A stretch of 64,000 nt of DNA from SAR116 cluster alpha proteobacterium HIMB100 (GCA_000238815.2 AFXB01000001.1:243338-307337); one strand, 5' to 3'. Counted from the stretch's first letter, positions 45,967 to 56,357 are shown. Translations and numbers: made by a program. The notes: generated by a model not told the origin, from the letters alone.

Positions 45967-47148
45967 TCAGACAAGAATAGGACCTGTTTCAAAAATGCGT
46001 TCATACTCTAATAGCGCATAGCGGTCTGTCATGGAAGCCACATAGTCAGCAATAATGCGCGCTTTTTCAGCCTCTGGCTGATCTGTCAATTTATGTTGCC
46101 ATTCAGTAGGCATCAAGTTGGTCTCAGACAGCAGCCTGTCAAACAAAGCTGCCAGTTGCTTTTTGGATTTACTGGTCATTCTGTTGACTTTGTAATGCCG
46201 CCAGCTGTGGGTCATCAGAAAACTGCGCAAAGCTGCCAGCTCGTCTGCAGCCTGCTTTGAATGGCTGGCCAAAGCCTGTCCGGCGGTGCGAATATCCTGA
46301 AGCGTCTCAGGCTGCACATCTGCCAGCCGCGCCGTCGTATTCACCAGTGCATCCTGGACAAAATAGCTGATCAGACGCCGGGTCAGTTCATGGGTCAGCC
46401 GGCCCATCTTTAAATGACCATGCTGACAATCAATTTCACGCAATACTGAACCAACCACGGGGAGCTCTTCAATCTGCTCAATCGAGATCAGGCCAGCTCG
46501 TAAAGCATCATCAAAATCATGTGACATATACGCAATATCATCAGACAAATTGGCAAATTGTGCCTCCAGGCTCGGCCAGAGTGTCAAATCCAGCCCCCAT
46601 TGCTTGTCCAATGCAGCAAGTGTTGGTCGCACATCGCCTGTAATCGGCCCGTTATGTTTAATCACCCCGTCTATAGTCTCAAAAGTGAGGTTCAGCCCAT
46701 TAAATTGGGCATATCGCTCTTCCAGAAGGGTCAGCACCCTCAATGACTGCTCATTATGATCAAAGCCGCCATATTCTGTCATCACTTCATTCAGCGCGGT
46801 CTCACCGGCATGGCCAAAGGGCGGGTGACCCAGATCATGCGCCAGCGCAACTGCTTCTGCGATATCTTCATTCAGGCTCAGGGCTCTTGCCATAGTGCGG
46901 GCAATCTGCGCCACCTCCAAAGAATGGGTCAGCCGGGTACGGTAATAATCTCCCTCATGATACAAAAAGACTTGTGTTTTATGTTTCAGCCGGCGAAAGG
47001 CTACAGAATGGATAATGCGATCACGATCCCGCTGAAACTCGTTGCGGCTGAAGGGGCCGGCAGGACTGTCTGTCTCTGCGATATACCGCCCTTTTTTTGA
47101 GGCAAAACAGGCATAAGAAGCAAAGGATGAGGGTGACGGGGCAGTCAT
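45967..47148 (-). CDS. dgt: dGTP triphosphohydrolase-like protein (HD domain)
   Basis: Hydrolyses dNTPs to nucleosides and triphosphate; 393 aa, the shorter alphaproteobacterial type. The HD metal ligands are in [14 protein letters not shown] and [13 protein letters not shown] (His-Asp pair), with a further Asp in [16 protein letters not shown]. The N-terminal [21 protein letters not shown] is diagnostic. The start is divergent from the erpA-like gene with 128 bases between. The stop abuts argS. Substrate preference within dNTPs is unknown. Confidence 0.94.
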   Translation of the reverse strand: MTAPSPSSFASYACFASKKGRYIAETDSPAGPFSRNEFQRDRDRIIHSVAFRRLKHKTQVFLYHEGDYYRTRLTHSLEVAQIARTMARALSLNEDIAEAVALAHDLGHPPFGHAGETALNEVMTEYGGFDHNEQSLRVLTLLEERYAQFNGLNLTFETIDGVIKHNGPITGDVRPTLAALDKQWGLDLTLWPSLEAQFANLSDDIAYMSHDFDDALRAGLISIEQIEELPVVGSVLREIDCQHGHLKMGRLTHELTRRLISYFVQDALVNTTARLADVQPETLQDIRTAGQALASHSKQAADELAALRSFLMTHSWRHYKVNRMTSKSKKQLAALFDRLLSETNLMPTEWQHKLTDQPEAEKARIIADYVASMTDRYALLEYERIFETGPILV

Positions 47149-47276
47149 AATGTAGCTCTGGTGTTAAGGGCGATGAACAATGTTTGTAAACTATATCAGA
47201 TCTTCATCTTTATCTGGAAGCCACAAAACTTGTGCCATCTTGATTTCACGCGGCGTCATTGTCATATTCAAAGGAC

Positions 47277-47651
47277 ATGAACTTCATTGACGAATTTGGA
47301 TCAGAACAGATGAATGATGTTGCCCCTGCCCCGGCTTTTTCGCTGACGAAATCAGCCGCAGAGCGGATTGCGCTGTTGTTGCAGACAGAAACAGGCCCTT
47401 ACTTTCGGGTTCAGGTGGATGGTGGCGGCTGTTCGGGATTTCAGTATAAATTTGATTTTGACAGCAGTAAAAATGAAGATGACCTCGAGCTTACCCAACA
47501 TGGTGTGACTGTCCTTATTGATGAAATGTCGATGCCCTTTTTAGAGCAAGCCCAGCTTGATTATAAAGAAGAGCTGATCGGCTCTTATTTCGCAGTTGAA
47601 AATCCAAATGCCACGGCCAATTGCGGCTGTGGGACATCTTTTTCGGTCTAG
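47277..47651 (+). CDS. erpA: Iron-sulfur cluster insertion protein, ErpA/IscA family
   Basis: A-type Fe-S carrier that delivers clusters to apoproteins, 124 aa from ATG 47277. The three cluster cysteines occur as GGGCSGFQYKF and NCGCG near the C-terminus. The start is uncertain: TTG 47259 and ATG 47310 are also in frame, and none has a strong ribosome site; the core fold begins at SLTKSAAERIALLL. It is followed 10 bases later by xth and is divergent from dgt, an arrangement common in alphaproteobacteria. ErpA rather than IscA is chosen from this isolated location. Confidence 0.9.
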   Translation: MNFIDEFGSEQMNDVAPAPAFSLTKSAAERIALLLQTETGPYFRVQVDGGGCSGFQYKFDFDSSKNEDDLELTQHGVTVLIDEMSMPFLEQAQLDYKEELIGSYFAVENPNATANCGCGTSFSV

Positions 47652-47661
47652 GCGCGTTGAT

Positions 47662-48450
47662 ATGCGCATCACCTGTTGGAATGTAAATTCCCTGAAAGCC
47701 CGCCTTGGTCATGTACTGGACTATTGCCGCTCTGGCCAAACAGATTGTTTGCTGCTGCAAGAGCTGAAGCTGACTGATGAAGCCTTCCCGCATGATAAAT
47801 TTGCGTCTATCGGCTGGAACAGCGCCTGTCATGGCCAGAAAACCTATAATGGGGTTGCTGTTCTCAGCCCGCATGAAATTTCCGACATTTCGCGCGGCCT
47901 GCCCTGCCTGACTGAAGAAGATAAGGCAGATGAACAAGCCCGTTATATAGAAGCATCCATTCAGGATGTTCGGGTGGGTGCGATTTATCTGCCTAACGGT
48001 AATCCTTGTCCGGGACCTAAATTTGATTATAAGCTGGCCTGGATGTATCGTCTTCAGGCCCGCGCTGAAACCTTGCTGGCTATGGAAACACCTGTGGTTC
48101 TGGCGGGAGATTATAACGTCATGCCGCAGGAGATTGACTGTTATGATCCGCCGGCATGGGAAGGAGATGCGCTCTGGCATCCTGACAGCCGGGCTGCTTT
48201 TTTCAAACTTCTAAATCTCGGCTATACTGATGCGATACGTGCCATTCATCCGCTTGGGGCGCAATATAGCTATTGGGATTATCAGGCCGGAGCCTGGCAG
48301 CGGGATAACGGGATCAGGATTGACCATCTGCTGTTATCTCCTGAAGCAGCCAGCCGCCTGCAGAATGCTGGGGTGGATAAAGCCCCACGTGGCCTTGAAC
48401 GGCCATCTGATCACACTCCTGTTTGGATCGAATTGACTGACCGGAGATAA
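47662..48450 (+). CDS. xth: Exodeoxyribonuclease III
   Basis: AP endonuclease and 3'-5' exonuclease of base excision repair, 262 aa. ATG 47662 begins the MRITCWNVNSLKARL segment, the family start; the frame runs back into erpA. Catalytic residues lie in LLLQELKL (Glu), AGDYNVMPQEIDCYDP (Asp and Asn), and the final PSDHTPVWIEL (Asp-His). The gene follows erpA by 10 bases and ends directly before a strong terminator. Confidence 0.96.
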   Translation: MRITCWNVNSLKARLGHVLDYCRSGQTDCLLLQELKLTDEAFPHDKFASIGWNSACHGQKTYNGVAVLSPHEISDISRGLPCLTEEDKADEQARYIEASIQDVRVGAIYLPNGNPCPGPKFDYKLAWMYRLQARAETLLAMETPVVLAGDYNVMPQEIDCYDPPAWEGDALWHPDSRAAFFKLLNLGYTDAIRAIHPLGAQYSYWDYQAGAWQRDNGIRIDHLLLSPEAASRLQNAGVDKAPRGLERPSDHTPVWIELTDRR

Positions 48451-48451
48451 A

Positions 48452-48480
48452 AAAGCAGGGCTTTTGCCCTGCTTTCTTTT
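48452..48480. terminator. Bidirectional Rho-independent terminator between xth and ilvD
   Basis: AAAGCAGGGC (48452-48461) pairs perfectly with GCCCTGCTTT (48466-48475), with a T4 loop, and is followed by CTTTT on the + strand and preceded by A-rich sequence that gives Ts on the - strand. It ends convergent xth and ilvD. Confidence 0.92.
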
Positions 48481-48500
48481 CAATGTGCTTTATCTGCCTT

Positions 48501-50228
48501 TTAAATATCGGCATACATATGGGTTTCGGCTCCGCCGCCTGGATGCGTGGTCGCCCCTTTTTCGGCTGAACCAACAGTCTGGGCATATTTCCAGATGGTT
48601 CCTGACTGATAATCTGTGGTCCGTGGCTGCCACGACTTACGCCGTTCAGCCAGCTCTTCCTCGCTCAGATCAACAGTGATTGTGCCCTCTACCGCATCAA
48701 TCGAGATCATATCGCCATCTTTCAGCAGACCGATAGGCCCGCCAACCGCAGCTTCAGGCCCGACATGACCTATACAGAACCCACGCGTTGCCCCTGAAAA
48801 ACGGCCATCCGTAATCAGCGCAACTGAATTACCGGCCCCTTGACCATACAGCGCGGCGGTGGTGGCCAGCATTTCGCGCATACCAGGGCCGCCCTTTGGT
48901 CCTTCATAGCGGATCACCAGGACCTCACCTTCTCTGTAATCCCGCTTTTCAACTGCGGCAAAAGCATCTTCTTCACAATCAAAACAACGGGCAGGCCCGG
49001 TGAATTGCAGCTTTTGCATCCCGGCAACTTTCACAATTGCCCCTTCGGGAGCCAGATTTCCGCGCAGACCAACCACACCACCTGTGGGTGATAACGGGTT
49101 AGATGTAGGGTAAATTACTTTCTGATCTGCCGGAAACTCAACATCAGCCAGATTTTCTGCAATCGTCTTACCAGTCACGGTGATACAGTCCCCATGCAGG
49201 AAGCCACCAACCAGCAGGGCCTTCATCAGCACCGGAACGCCGCCAATAGCATGCATATCTTTGGCAACATATCTGCCGCCTGGTTTCAGATCAGCAATGT
49301 AAGGCGTGCATTTGAAAATTTCCGCAACATCATGCAAATCAAATTCAATTCCGCATTCCGCAGCCAATGCGGGCAGATGCAGTCCCGCGTTGGTGGACCC
49401 GCCAGAAGCGGCCACAACAGTCGCCGCATTTTCAAAGGCTTTACGGGTCAGAATATCACGCGGGCGCAGATTCTTTTCGATCAGTTCCATTACCACGCGG
49501 CCAGAATGGTATGCATATTCATCACGGCTTTCATAAGGTGCAGGCGCGCCAGCAGAGCCTGGCAAAGCCAGACCAATCGCTTCGGACACACAAGCCATTG
49601 TATTGGCGGTGAACTGGCCGCCACAAGACCCGGCAGACGGACAGGCCACACATTCCAGTTCATGCAAATCTTCATCAGACATATTGCCAGCAGCATGTGC
49701 CCCAACTGCTTCAAACACATCCTGAACGGTTACGTCCTTGCCCTTGAACTGACCCGGCAGGATTGAGCCGCCATACATGAACACAGAGGGCACATTCAAC
49801 CGCGCCATAGACATCATCACGCCCGGAAGCGATTTGTCACAACCAGCAAGACCGACAAGAGCATCATAACAATGCCCGCGCACTGTCAGCTCGATTGAAT
49901 CAGCAATAACTTCGCGGCTGACCAGCGACGATTTCATCCCGGCATGCCCCATGGCAATCCCGTCTGTGACGGTAATTGTGGTGAATTCACGCGGTGTGCC
50001 CGCATGGTCTTTTACACCACGTTTTGCAGACTGTGCTTGTCTGGCCAGCGCAATATTACATGGAGCAGCTTCATTCCAGGTAGAGACCACACCAACCAAA
50101 GGCTGATTAATCTCTTCTTCTGTCATCCCCATTGCATAATAATAAGAGCGGTGCGGTGCACTTTTCGGCCCGACAGATACATGCCGGCTGGGCAGGTTCG
50201 CCTTATTAATTTTAGGGGTATCACTCAT
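48501..50228 (-). CDS. ilvD: Dihydroxy-acid dehydratase
   Basis: Third enzyme of branched-chain amino acid synthesis, an Fe-S lyase forming 2-keto acids; 575 aa. Cluster cysteines occur in [11 protein letters not shown] and [18 protein letters not shown]. The C-terminal [19 protein letters not shown] is the family's second signature. It is flanked by valS (45 bases upstream) and the xth terminator. Clear assignment; Fe-S need fits the erpA-like gene nearby. Confidence 0.97.
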   Translation of the reverse strand: MSDTPKINKANLPSRHVSVGPKSAPHRSYYYAMGMTEEEINQPLVGVVSTWNEAAPCNIALARQAQSAKRGVKDHAGTPREFTTITVTDGIAMGHAGMKSSLVSREVIADSIELTVRGHCYDALVGLAGCDKSLPGVMMSMARLNVPSVFMYGGSILPGQFKGKDVTVQDVFEAVGAHAAGNMSDEDLHELECVACPSAGSCGGQFTANTMACVSEAIGLALPGSAGAPAPYESRDEYAYHSGRVVMELIEKNLRPRDILTRKAFENAATVVAASGGSTNAGLHLPALAAECGIEFDLHDVAEIFKCTPYIADLKPGGRYVAKDMHAIGGVPVLMKALLVGGFLHGDCITVTGKTIAENLADVEFPADQKVIYPTSNPLSPTGGVVGLRGNLAPEGAIVKVAGMQKLQFTGPARCFDCEEDAFAAVEKRDYREGEVLVIRYEGPKGGPGMREMLATTAALYGQGAGNSVALITDGRFSGATRGFCIGHVGPEAAVGGPIGLLKDGDMISIDAVEGTITVDLSEEELAERRKSWQPRTTDYQSGTIWKYAQTVGSAEKGATTHPGGGAETHMYADI

Positions 50229-50273
50229 TTCATCCTCCGCAAAACATCTGTGCCCGCATGATAGGGCTGTTTA

Positions 50274-52895
50274 TCATTCCGCATCAAGCCTGTTTAACGC
50301 CGCCTGAAGCCCGGACAGTCGCGTTTCTTCATCGTGCAAACGGCGTCTGTTTTCCTCAACGACAGCCTCTGGAGCTTTGGCCAAAAATCCTTCATTTGAC
50401 AACTTGCCCCGCATTTTACCCGCTTCAGCCTCACAGGCTTTGATTTCTTTGTTCAGCCGGGCCCGTTCAGCCTCAAAATCCAATATGCCTGCCAAAGGAA
50501 GGCCAATATCCATTCCGGCAAGACTGGTTCTGGCTGTGCCTTTGACAAACCCGCCTTCACTGTCAAAACTGACCGCCTCTACGCGGGCCAGCCGCAGAAC
50601 AGCTGTGCGCATCTGCTCAATCAAATATCTCTGTTCAGGCTGTGCTGATTTTATTTCCAAAACAGGCTTTGCATTCAGCGGCACATTCATTTCAGACCGC
50701 ATCGTTCTGATTTCACTGATTAAATCGATAACAACTGATAAGTCTGCCTGTCCCTCGCCCTCGTCAACAGCCTGAGGCCAGGAGGCACCGATCAGCATCT
50801 CTGTTGAGCTGAAAATCTTCTCATTCAGCTCTTCAGAAATAAAGGGCATAAAGGGATGCAAAATATGCAGGACCTGATGCAGCACATAACCTGCCACGCG
50901 GCGCGATTCTTCGGTCTCGCTCAGGCCTGGCTTAATAAATTCGATATACCAATCACAATAGCTGTTCCAGACAAACTGATAAATCGCATCTGCTGCTTCA
51001 TTAAACCGGTAACCATCAACCGCAGCTTGTGTGCGTGCAGACGCCTTATTCAGCTCTGCCAATATCCATTTATTTTCTGGCAGGCTGATATCGTCGGGCA
51101 GCTGCGGGTTGGTACTGCCGTTCATCTCCAGAAAACGTGCCGCATTCCACAGTTTTGTTGCGAAATTTCGATATGATTCAATGCGTGTTTCTGACAGTTT
51201 CAGATCACGTCCCTGCGCGGCCATGGCGACAAGGGTGAACCGCAACGCATCTGCACCATATTTTGCGGTCAAATCAAGCGGGTCAAGCACATTACCCTTT
51301 GATTTTGACATTTTCTGGCCATGTTCATCACGCACCAGCGCATGAATATACACATCTTTGAACGGCACCTCACCATCCATGAAATGCATGCTCATCATCA
51401 TCATGCGGGCGACCCAGAAAAAGATGATATCAAATCCGGTGACCAGCACATCTCCTGGGTAATAGCGGCTCAATTCGGGTGTGTTTTCCGGCCAGCCCAA
51501 AGTTGAAAAAGGCCAGAGTGCAGACGAAAACCAGGTATCCAGAACATCCTCATCCTGAACCAGCTCTACATCATGGCCATAATGCGCCGCAGCCGCCGCA
51601 ACAGCCTCAGCTTCTGATTCCTCAACAAAAGCTGTTCCATCAGGCCCATACCATGCCGGAATACGGTGACCCCACCATAATTGGCGCGACACACACCAGG
51701 GCTGGATATTTTCCATCCATTCAAAATATGTTTTTTCCCAGCGTTGCGGGACAAATTTGGTCCTCCCGTCACGAACCGCTTCAATTGCTGGTTTTGCCAA
51801 AACTTCGGCATTCACATACCACTGATCCATCAGCCAGGGCTCCACCGGGACGCCTGACCGGTCCCCGTGCGGCACGGCATGCTGATTATCCTCAATCTCG
51901 CCAAGTGCGCCAATGCTGTCCATCTCTTCAATCAGCTTCTTGCGCGCCTCAAACCTGTCCAGCCCCTGATAAGCATCGGGAACATTTTCGTTCAGAGCGG
52001 CATGCTCATCAAAAATATTCAGCAGCTCCAGATTGTGGCGGCGCCCGACTTCAAAGTCGTTAAAATCATGAGCTGGCGTGATCTTTACAGCCCCAGTACC
52101 CTTTTCCATATCCGAATAGTCGTCAGCTACAATCGGGATTTCACGGCCTACAATCGGCAGCACTACCTTTTTGCCCACTAATGCTGAATACCGCTCATCA
52201 TTTGGATGAACCGCGACCGCCATATCACCGAACATCGTTTCGGGACGGGTGGTTGCAACTGTGATCACCTGATCAGAACCTTTGACCGGATAATGCAGCT
52301 GCCACATCTTTCCGGCCACATCTTTCTGTTCAACCTCCAGATCAGAAATCGCAGTCAAGAGCTTAGGGTCCCAGTTCACCAAGCGTTTGTCGCGATAAAT
52401 CAGCCCGTCTTTATGCAGTTTCACAAACACCTTGCGCACTGCTTTTGACAGCCCTTCATCCATTGTAAAACGGCTGCGCTGCCAATCTGCGCTCGCGCCG
52501 ATATGTTTTTGCTGATGCAAAATGGTTCCGCCGGATTCGGCTTTCCATTCCCAGACTTTTTCAACAAAAGCCTCTCGGCCTAAATCACGTCGGCTGATAT
52601 TCTGCTGGCCCAGCTGGCGTTCAACCACCATCTGAGTTGCAATTCCGGCATGGTCCATCCCGGGCTGCCATAACGCGTCTCGACCCTGCATGCGGTTATA
52701 ACGGATAAGGACATCCTGCAAGGTGAAGGTCAGCGCATGCCCCATATGCAACGAGCCCGTAACATTTGGCGGCGGCATCATGATTGTGTAAGGCGGATGT
52801 GCAGAGGCCGGATCACAGGCAAACTGCCCTTCCCCTTCACTCTTTTCATACCATTTGCGCTCTATTGATTCAGGAGAATAGGTTTTTTCAAGCAT
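50274..52895 (-). CDS. valS: Valyl-tRNA synthetase
   Basis: Class I synthetase charging tRNA-Val, 873 aa. HIGH reads HMGH in PNVTGSLHMGHALTFT (near residue 52), KMSKS is in GQKMSKSKGNVLDP, and the editing domain holds TTRPETMFGD. The C-terminal 65 residues form the typical coiled coil (ERARLNKEIKACEAEAGKM) that contacts the tRNA. It follows the PopZ-like gene, the normal alphaproteobacterial order. ilvD is 45 bases downstream. Confidence 0.97.
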   Translation of the reverse strand: MLEKTYSPESIERKWYEKSEGEGQFACDPASAHPPYTIMMPPPNVTGSLHMGHALTFTLQDVLIRYNRMQGRDALWQPGMDHAGIATQMVVERQLGQQNISRRDLGREAFVEKVWEWKAESGGTILHQQKHIGASADWQRSRFTMDEGLSKAVRKVFVKLHKDGLIYRDKRLVNWDPKLLTAISDLEVEQKDVAGKMWQLHYPVKGSDQVITVATTRPETMFGDMAVAVHPNDERYSALVGKKVVLPIVGREIPIVADDYSDMEKGTGAVKITPAHDFNDFEVGRRHNLELLNIFDEHAALNENVPDAYQGLDRFEARKKLIEEMDSIGALGEIEDNQHAVPHGDRSGVPVEPWLMDQWYVNAEVLAKPAIEAVRDGRTKFVPQRWEKTYFEWMENIQPWCVSRQLWWGHRIPAWYGPDGTAFVEESEAEAVAAAAAHYGHDVELVQDEDVLDTWFSSALWPFSTLGWPENTPELSRYYPGDVLVTGFDIIFFWVARMMMMSMHFMDGEVPFKDVYIHALVRDEHGQKMSKSKGNVLDPLDLTAKYGADALRFTLVAMAAQGRDLKLSETRIESYRNFATKLWNAARFLEMNGSTNPQLPDDISLPENKWILAELNKASARTQAAVDGYRFNEAADAIYQFVWNSYCDWYIEFIKPGLSETEESRRVAGYVLHQVLHILHPFMPFISEELNEKIFSSTEMLIGASWPQAVDEGEGQADLSVVIDLISEIRTMRSEMNVPLNAKPVLEIKSAQPEQRYLIEQMRTAVLRLARVEAVSFDSEGGFVKGTARTSLAGMDIGLPLAGILDFEAERARLNKEIKACEAEAGKMRGKLSNEGFLAKAPEAVVEENRRRLHDEETRLSGLQAALNRLDAE

Positions 52896-52941
52896 GACGT
52901 ATCATTGGGTCAACTTCAGAACAAAAAGTCTGACCCGCTTG

Positions 52942-53730
52942 CTAGCCTGCAGAACGAGTCCTTGAAGCATCTCTAGACTCTGTCGGTAGCGAACGCAAGG
53001 CATCTTCGACAATCTTATCCAGATTTTGCGCGATCCAGACAGAAATCTGTTGCTTGATTTCCTGCAACACAAAGGCAGATATCTCATCTTTCATCTGGTC
53101 TGTCACAACCGCCGTTATCAAACTATCTGGTGTTGCAGGTTTTTCCTGATTTATGGTCTCGGTCTGCGGTAATGGTGCTGACCGCTCTGCCCCCACCTCA
53201 CGCTTTGCCATTTCCTGTTCTGCTCCTGACCGCCTTCTGGTCTGAATACGGGCTGCAGGTACATCTAAATAAGGCGACAGCAAATCATCAATATCCGCCT
53301 TCAGATCAGTCAGGCTGTCCTGGCCTGAACGGGCATCCAGATTTGCACGAGGTTCATCAGCAACTGGCTTTGATGAGGATGCTGCCTGCGGCGGTCGCAT
53401 ATCCTTCATTAATGCTGATAACATTTCGTCAAATTCAGCATCGGAAGCGGCATCATCATTTGCGTTAAGCTTTGATTTCGGCTTTGCATGTTGAACTTCG
53501 GCTGCCGTGCGGACGGCCCGATCGCCCTCTGCGCCGCCTTTCCAGTAAATCTCGTCCAGCAACACAATATCCGCCTGATGTTCGGCCATCTCAGCAACCA
53601 TAGAACGGGGCATGCCATTCTGCCCATGACCAGAATTTGCTTTATCACGGCCTAATCTATCTGCCTGAGCGTTCAAGGCTTCAATAGAGGCCAATATCTC
53701 ATGGATATGCCGGACATTCTCTTGGCTCAT
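52942..53730 (-). CDS. popZ: PopZ-like DUF2497 protein
   Basis: Probable polar organiser of 262 aa. ATG 53730 is used because AGGAAAAG lies 7 bases upstream. The N-terminus (SQENVRHIHEILASIEAL) predicts a short helix, the middle is acidic, Pro/Ala-rich and probably disordered, and the C-terminal 50 residues (EISAFVLQEIKQQISVWIAQNLD) form amphipathic helices, the layout of Caulobacter PopZ. The tolC-popZ-valS order matches other alphaproteobacteria. PopZ condenses at cell poles and holds ParB-parS. Sequence similarity is mainly in the C-terminus, so I rate the orthology as likely, not certain. Confidence 0.72.
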   Translation of the reverse strand: MSQENVRHIHEILASIEALNAQADRLGRDKANSGHGQNGMPRSMVAEMAEHQADIVLLDEIYWKGGAEGDRAVRTAAEVQHAKPKSKLNANDDAASDAEFDEMLSALMKDMRPPQAASSSKPVADEPRANLDARSGQDSLTDLKADIDDLLSPYLDVPAARIQTRRRSGAEQEMAKREVGAERSAPLPQTETINQEKPATPDSLITAVVTDQMKDEISAFVLQEIKQQISVWIAQNLDKIVEDALRSLPTESRDASRTRSAG

Positions 53731-53794
53731 CATCTTTTCCTGTTGCCTGTGCCAACAATGCTGCCTCGAACGGAACACGCATGGCTGATTATCT

Positions 53795-55375
53795 TTACTC
53801 TGCCGCAATAGGCAGCATGTAAGGATAACGACTTGACGGGTCAGAAATTGAATCAAGAAGTGGGGGCACTTCGGCTAAGGTAAATAATAAGACAGCCAGC
53901 TGGCCTGTCGCGCGTAACACATCATAGCCATTTAGAACAAACGCTTGTTGGGCTTGAACGCGACGTAATTCAACATCAGATAAATCCTGCTCTGCATCTA
54001 ATTGGTCGAGAAAGGTTTTCAAGCCAAATTCAACTTCTGTGGCGGTTCCTTCTGCAACTAATTTTGCCGCCACCAATTCAGTTTCTACAGCCTCAAGCTG
54101 CGCAACGGAGGCTTTATAATCACGAAAAGCACGGCGCGCGGCCAGCCGCACCACGCGGCGGCTTTCTGCTGTATCCAGCTGGGCGCGGGTATGATTTGCC
54201 AGTCGGCTTCTGGCCGCAGAACGTGTTCCGTTGGTGACCAGAAACGGCGTCGACAACTGAAGCTGGGTTGTCACTTCGCTTTTGTCCATGGCGATGCCCT
54301 TTCGGTCTGTCTGGCTCGCAGAGACGCTGAAATCAACTTTAGGCAACACAGATTGCTTCAGAATTCTGAACTGCAGTCCGGAGCTTTTTTCTCCTAGCAC
54401 AGCAGCGACCACGGACGGGTGTTCTGTATTGGCCTGTGTTTCAGCATCAGCCATTGATTGCGGTAAAACAGCCGGACCATCAAATCCGCTTAACGACTGC
54501 ACATCCAGACCGGTCAGCGACTGATACGCCTCAAGGGCTGTTTGCAGCGCGGCCTCTGCCAAAATTTTATCAGACTGTGCGCGGGCCAACCTGGCCTCTG
54601 CCTCCGCCAAACGTGTCGGTGTTGATGTGCCAGCGTCAAGGCGGATGCGTGCAGCTTCTGTATGCGCTGCTAACCGACGCGTATTTTCATCTTGAATGGC
54701 AAAGGCCTTTTGCGCTGTCAGCACAGACAAATGCGCAGAAATGATGTCAAAAATGACATTTTGTTCTGCCAGTTGATATTCCGCACGGGCTCTGTTCAGG
54801 TCCAGCTCTGCGACACGTAAACGTGTTTCTGACTCGCCGGAATCGTAAATTCTCTTATTAATTGTTACAGACCCGACCCTGCTTTCATCACGAACAAATC
54901 CACCTGCACGGACCTTTGTATCTGTGCGGATATCTGACCCGCTAAGAGACAACCTGCCGGTCAGGTCATTGGCTGCGGTTGCGGTGCCAGATGCCTGCCT
55001 TGCCACAACAAACGCCTGACGAGACGCTGCCAGAATATTGGACTGGCTGAGCCCTGCGGACAGGCTGTCCTCTATTGTGACAGGACCGCCTTCAGGGCTT
55101 GAGCTTAGATCTGCATAAGCGGTCGGCTCGCTTGATGATGCCAGCACCAGAGGGTTTTGACGAATAACCTGTTCAGCATCTTGCTGTATGCTGGTCTGAC
55201 TTGTCGCAATATCTGTATTGAACACCCATGACACCGTATTTTCAGTTTCACCGCAAGATGTCTGGTCAAGCTGCCCAGAACAATTTGCCGCCTGAACAGA
55301 CAGCGTAGACGCAAACAATCCCCCACTAAGACAGCTTACAGCAATTAAGTACGTATATCTGTTGGGCAACAGCAT
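53795..55375 (-). CDS. tolC: TolC family outer-membrane efflux channel
   Basis: Outer-membrane channel of type I secretion and efflux systems, 526 aa from ATG 55375, which has GAGGA 8 bases upstream. A signal peptide ends near residue 30 (VQA/ANC). Two repeats of the OEP domain follow (SLSAGLSQSNILAASRQA and the VAEGTATEVEFGLKTFLDQL region), each giving two coiled-coil helices and beta strands. The long N-terminal extension before the first repeat, about 90 residues, is somewhat longer than in E. coli TolC. No partner ABC/RND genes are present nearby. Confidence 0.9.
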   Translation of the reverse strand: MLLPNRYTYLIAVSCLSGGLFASTLSVQAANCSGQLDQTSCGETENTVSWVFNTDIATSQTSIQQDAEQVIRQNPLVLASSSEPTAYADLSSSPEGGPVTIEDSLSAGLSQSNILAASRQAFVVARQASGTATAANDLTGRLSLSGSDIRTDTKVRAGGFVRDESRVGSVTINKRIYDSGESETRLRVAELDLNRARAEYQLAEQNVIFDIISAHLSVLTAQKAFAIQDENTRRLAAHTEAARIRLDAGTSTPTRLAEAEARLARAQSDKILAEAALQTALEAYQSLTGLDVQSLSGFDGPAVLPQSMADAETQANTEHPSVVAAVLGEKSSGLQFRILKQSVLPKVDFSVSASQTDRKGIAMDKSEVTTQLQLSTPFLVTNGTRSAARSRLANHTRAQLDTAESRRVVRLAARRAFRDYKASVAQLEAVETELVAAKLVAEGTATEVEFGLKTFLDQLDAEQDLSDVELRRVQAQQAFVLNGYDVLRATGQLAVLLFTLAEVPPLLDSISDPSSRYPYMLPIAAE

Positions 55376-55449
55376 CTGAAATATCCTCAATACCGAGAGT
55401 GCGTTGACAATAGCTTAACGGTAACAGGTTCGCTGTTGAACGCACAGGC

Positions 55450-56115
55450 TTAGAATGTAAATTTAGGCTTCACTTTAAATTCGTCCAGTACCGGCACCTG
55501 GGCAGTGAATAAAGCGCGTGATGTGACATGACCGGCACGCTTCTCCCAGATGGTTGCCTCGCCGACTTCACGCCCTTGTGGACGTAAAACAGACACCAGC
55601 CGCCCTCCTTCAGACAGTTGTTCAAACAAGGCAGCAGGGACATGTTCTACCCCACCTTCAATAATAATTGCCTGATAAGGCGCCTCAGACGGATATCCGT
55701 CCTGCAGGCGTGATTTCACCACAGCAACGTTGCCGATATCCAGACCGGCAACGATCTGCTGTGCTTTTTCGACCATCTGCGTACGTGTTTCAATCGCTAT
55801 CACTGACGCAACCATAGACGAGAGAACAGCTGATCCATAGCCTGTCCCTGCGCCAATACTCATCACATTATCCGTCTTTTGTAACCCAAGGGACTGTATC
55901 ATCCGTGCCATTACCATTGCTTCGATGATAAAACGTCCGCCTGACAAGGGGATATCTTCGTCAATATATGCCAGATTCTGCATCTGACGACTGACAAATA
56001 ATTCACGGGGCACAGTGGCAAATGCTGCGATCACCGCATCATCAATCACCTTATTTGGCCTGATTTGGCTGTCTACCATAGCTTTTCGTAATTCTGAAAA
56101 TGGCATGTCGTTCAT
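55450..56115 (-). CDS. PCMT-like methyltransferase, divergent paralogue of Pcm
   Basis: Class I methyltransferase of 221 aa related to protein-L-isoaspartate methyltransferase. The SAM motif I is VMSIGAGTGYGSAVLSSM and the MVDSQIRPNKV N-terminus is typical of a group found just upstream of tolC in alphaproteobacteria. The TISQP loop that in Pcm carries the active-site Thr-Ile-Ser is replaced by LSGGRFIIEAM, so isoaspartate repair is doubtful. It starts divergent to tRNA-Cys and ends 75 bases before tolC. Substrate unknown. Confidence 0.85.
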   Translation of the reverse strand: MNDMPFSELRKAMVDSQIRPNKVIDDAVIAAFATVPRELFVSRQMQNLAYIDEDIPLSGGRFIIEAMVMARMIQSLGLQKTDNVMSIGAGTGYGSAVLSSMVASVIAIETRTQMVEKAQQIVAGLDIGNVAVVKSRLQDGYPSEAPYQAIIIEGGVEHVPAALFEQLSEGGRLVSVLRPQGREVGEATIWEKRAGHVTSRALFTAQVPVLDEFKVKPKFTF

Positions 56116-56218
56116 GCGCTAAGACCCCCGTCTTGATCGTGCCGCTACCCGTTGTAAAAATGAAACCGGAATGAGACTATTATATATCCGGTGTTACGGT
56201 AATTTTCAATGAACAATA

Positions 56219-56247
56219 TTGACGCCTGCGGCAACTTCAATTAGAGA
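56219..56247 (+). promoter_or_regulatory. Probable promoter of tRNA-Cys
   Basis: TTGACG (56219-56224) and TAGAGA (56242-56247) are 17 bases apart; the start would be near 56254, 16 bases before the tRNA. The -35 box is good and the -10 weak. Confidence 0.5.
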
Positions 56248-56269
56248 CCTAAGACACATTGTGCACCAA

Positions 56270-56343
56270 GGCCCGGTGGCAGAGTGGTTATGCAGCGGTT
56301 TGCAAAACCGTGGACATCGGTTCAATTCCGGTCCGGGCCTCCA
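56270..56343 (+). tRNA. tRNA-Cys (anticodon GCA)
   Basis: 74 bases with encoded CCA. Acceptor GGCCCGG pairs with CCGGGCC, discriminator T, the D arm is short (GGCAGAGTGGTTATGC), the anticodon stem GCGGT/ACCGT holds loop TTGCAAA with GCA, and the T arm is ATCGG-TTCAATT-CCGGT. azlC begins 15 bases downstream. Confidence 0.97.
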
Positions 56344-56357
56344 GTTTTTAGTGATTT

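Noticed and set aside
49194..49766. 190-aa frame antisense to ilvD
   Set aside because: Shadow of a strongly conserved gene; no ribosome site.
51479..52063. 194-aa frame antisense to valS
   Set aside because: Shadow of valS; Pro/His/Arg-rich translation with no domain.
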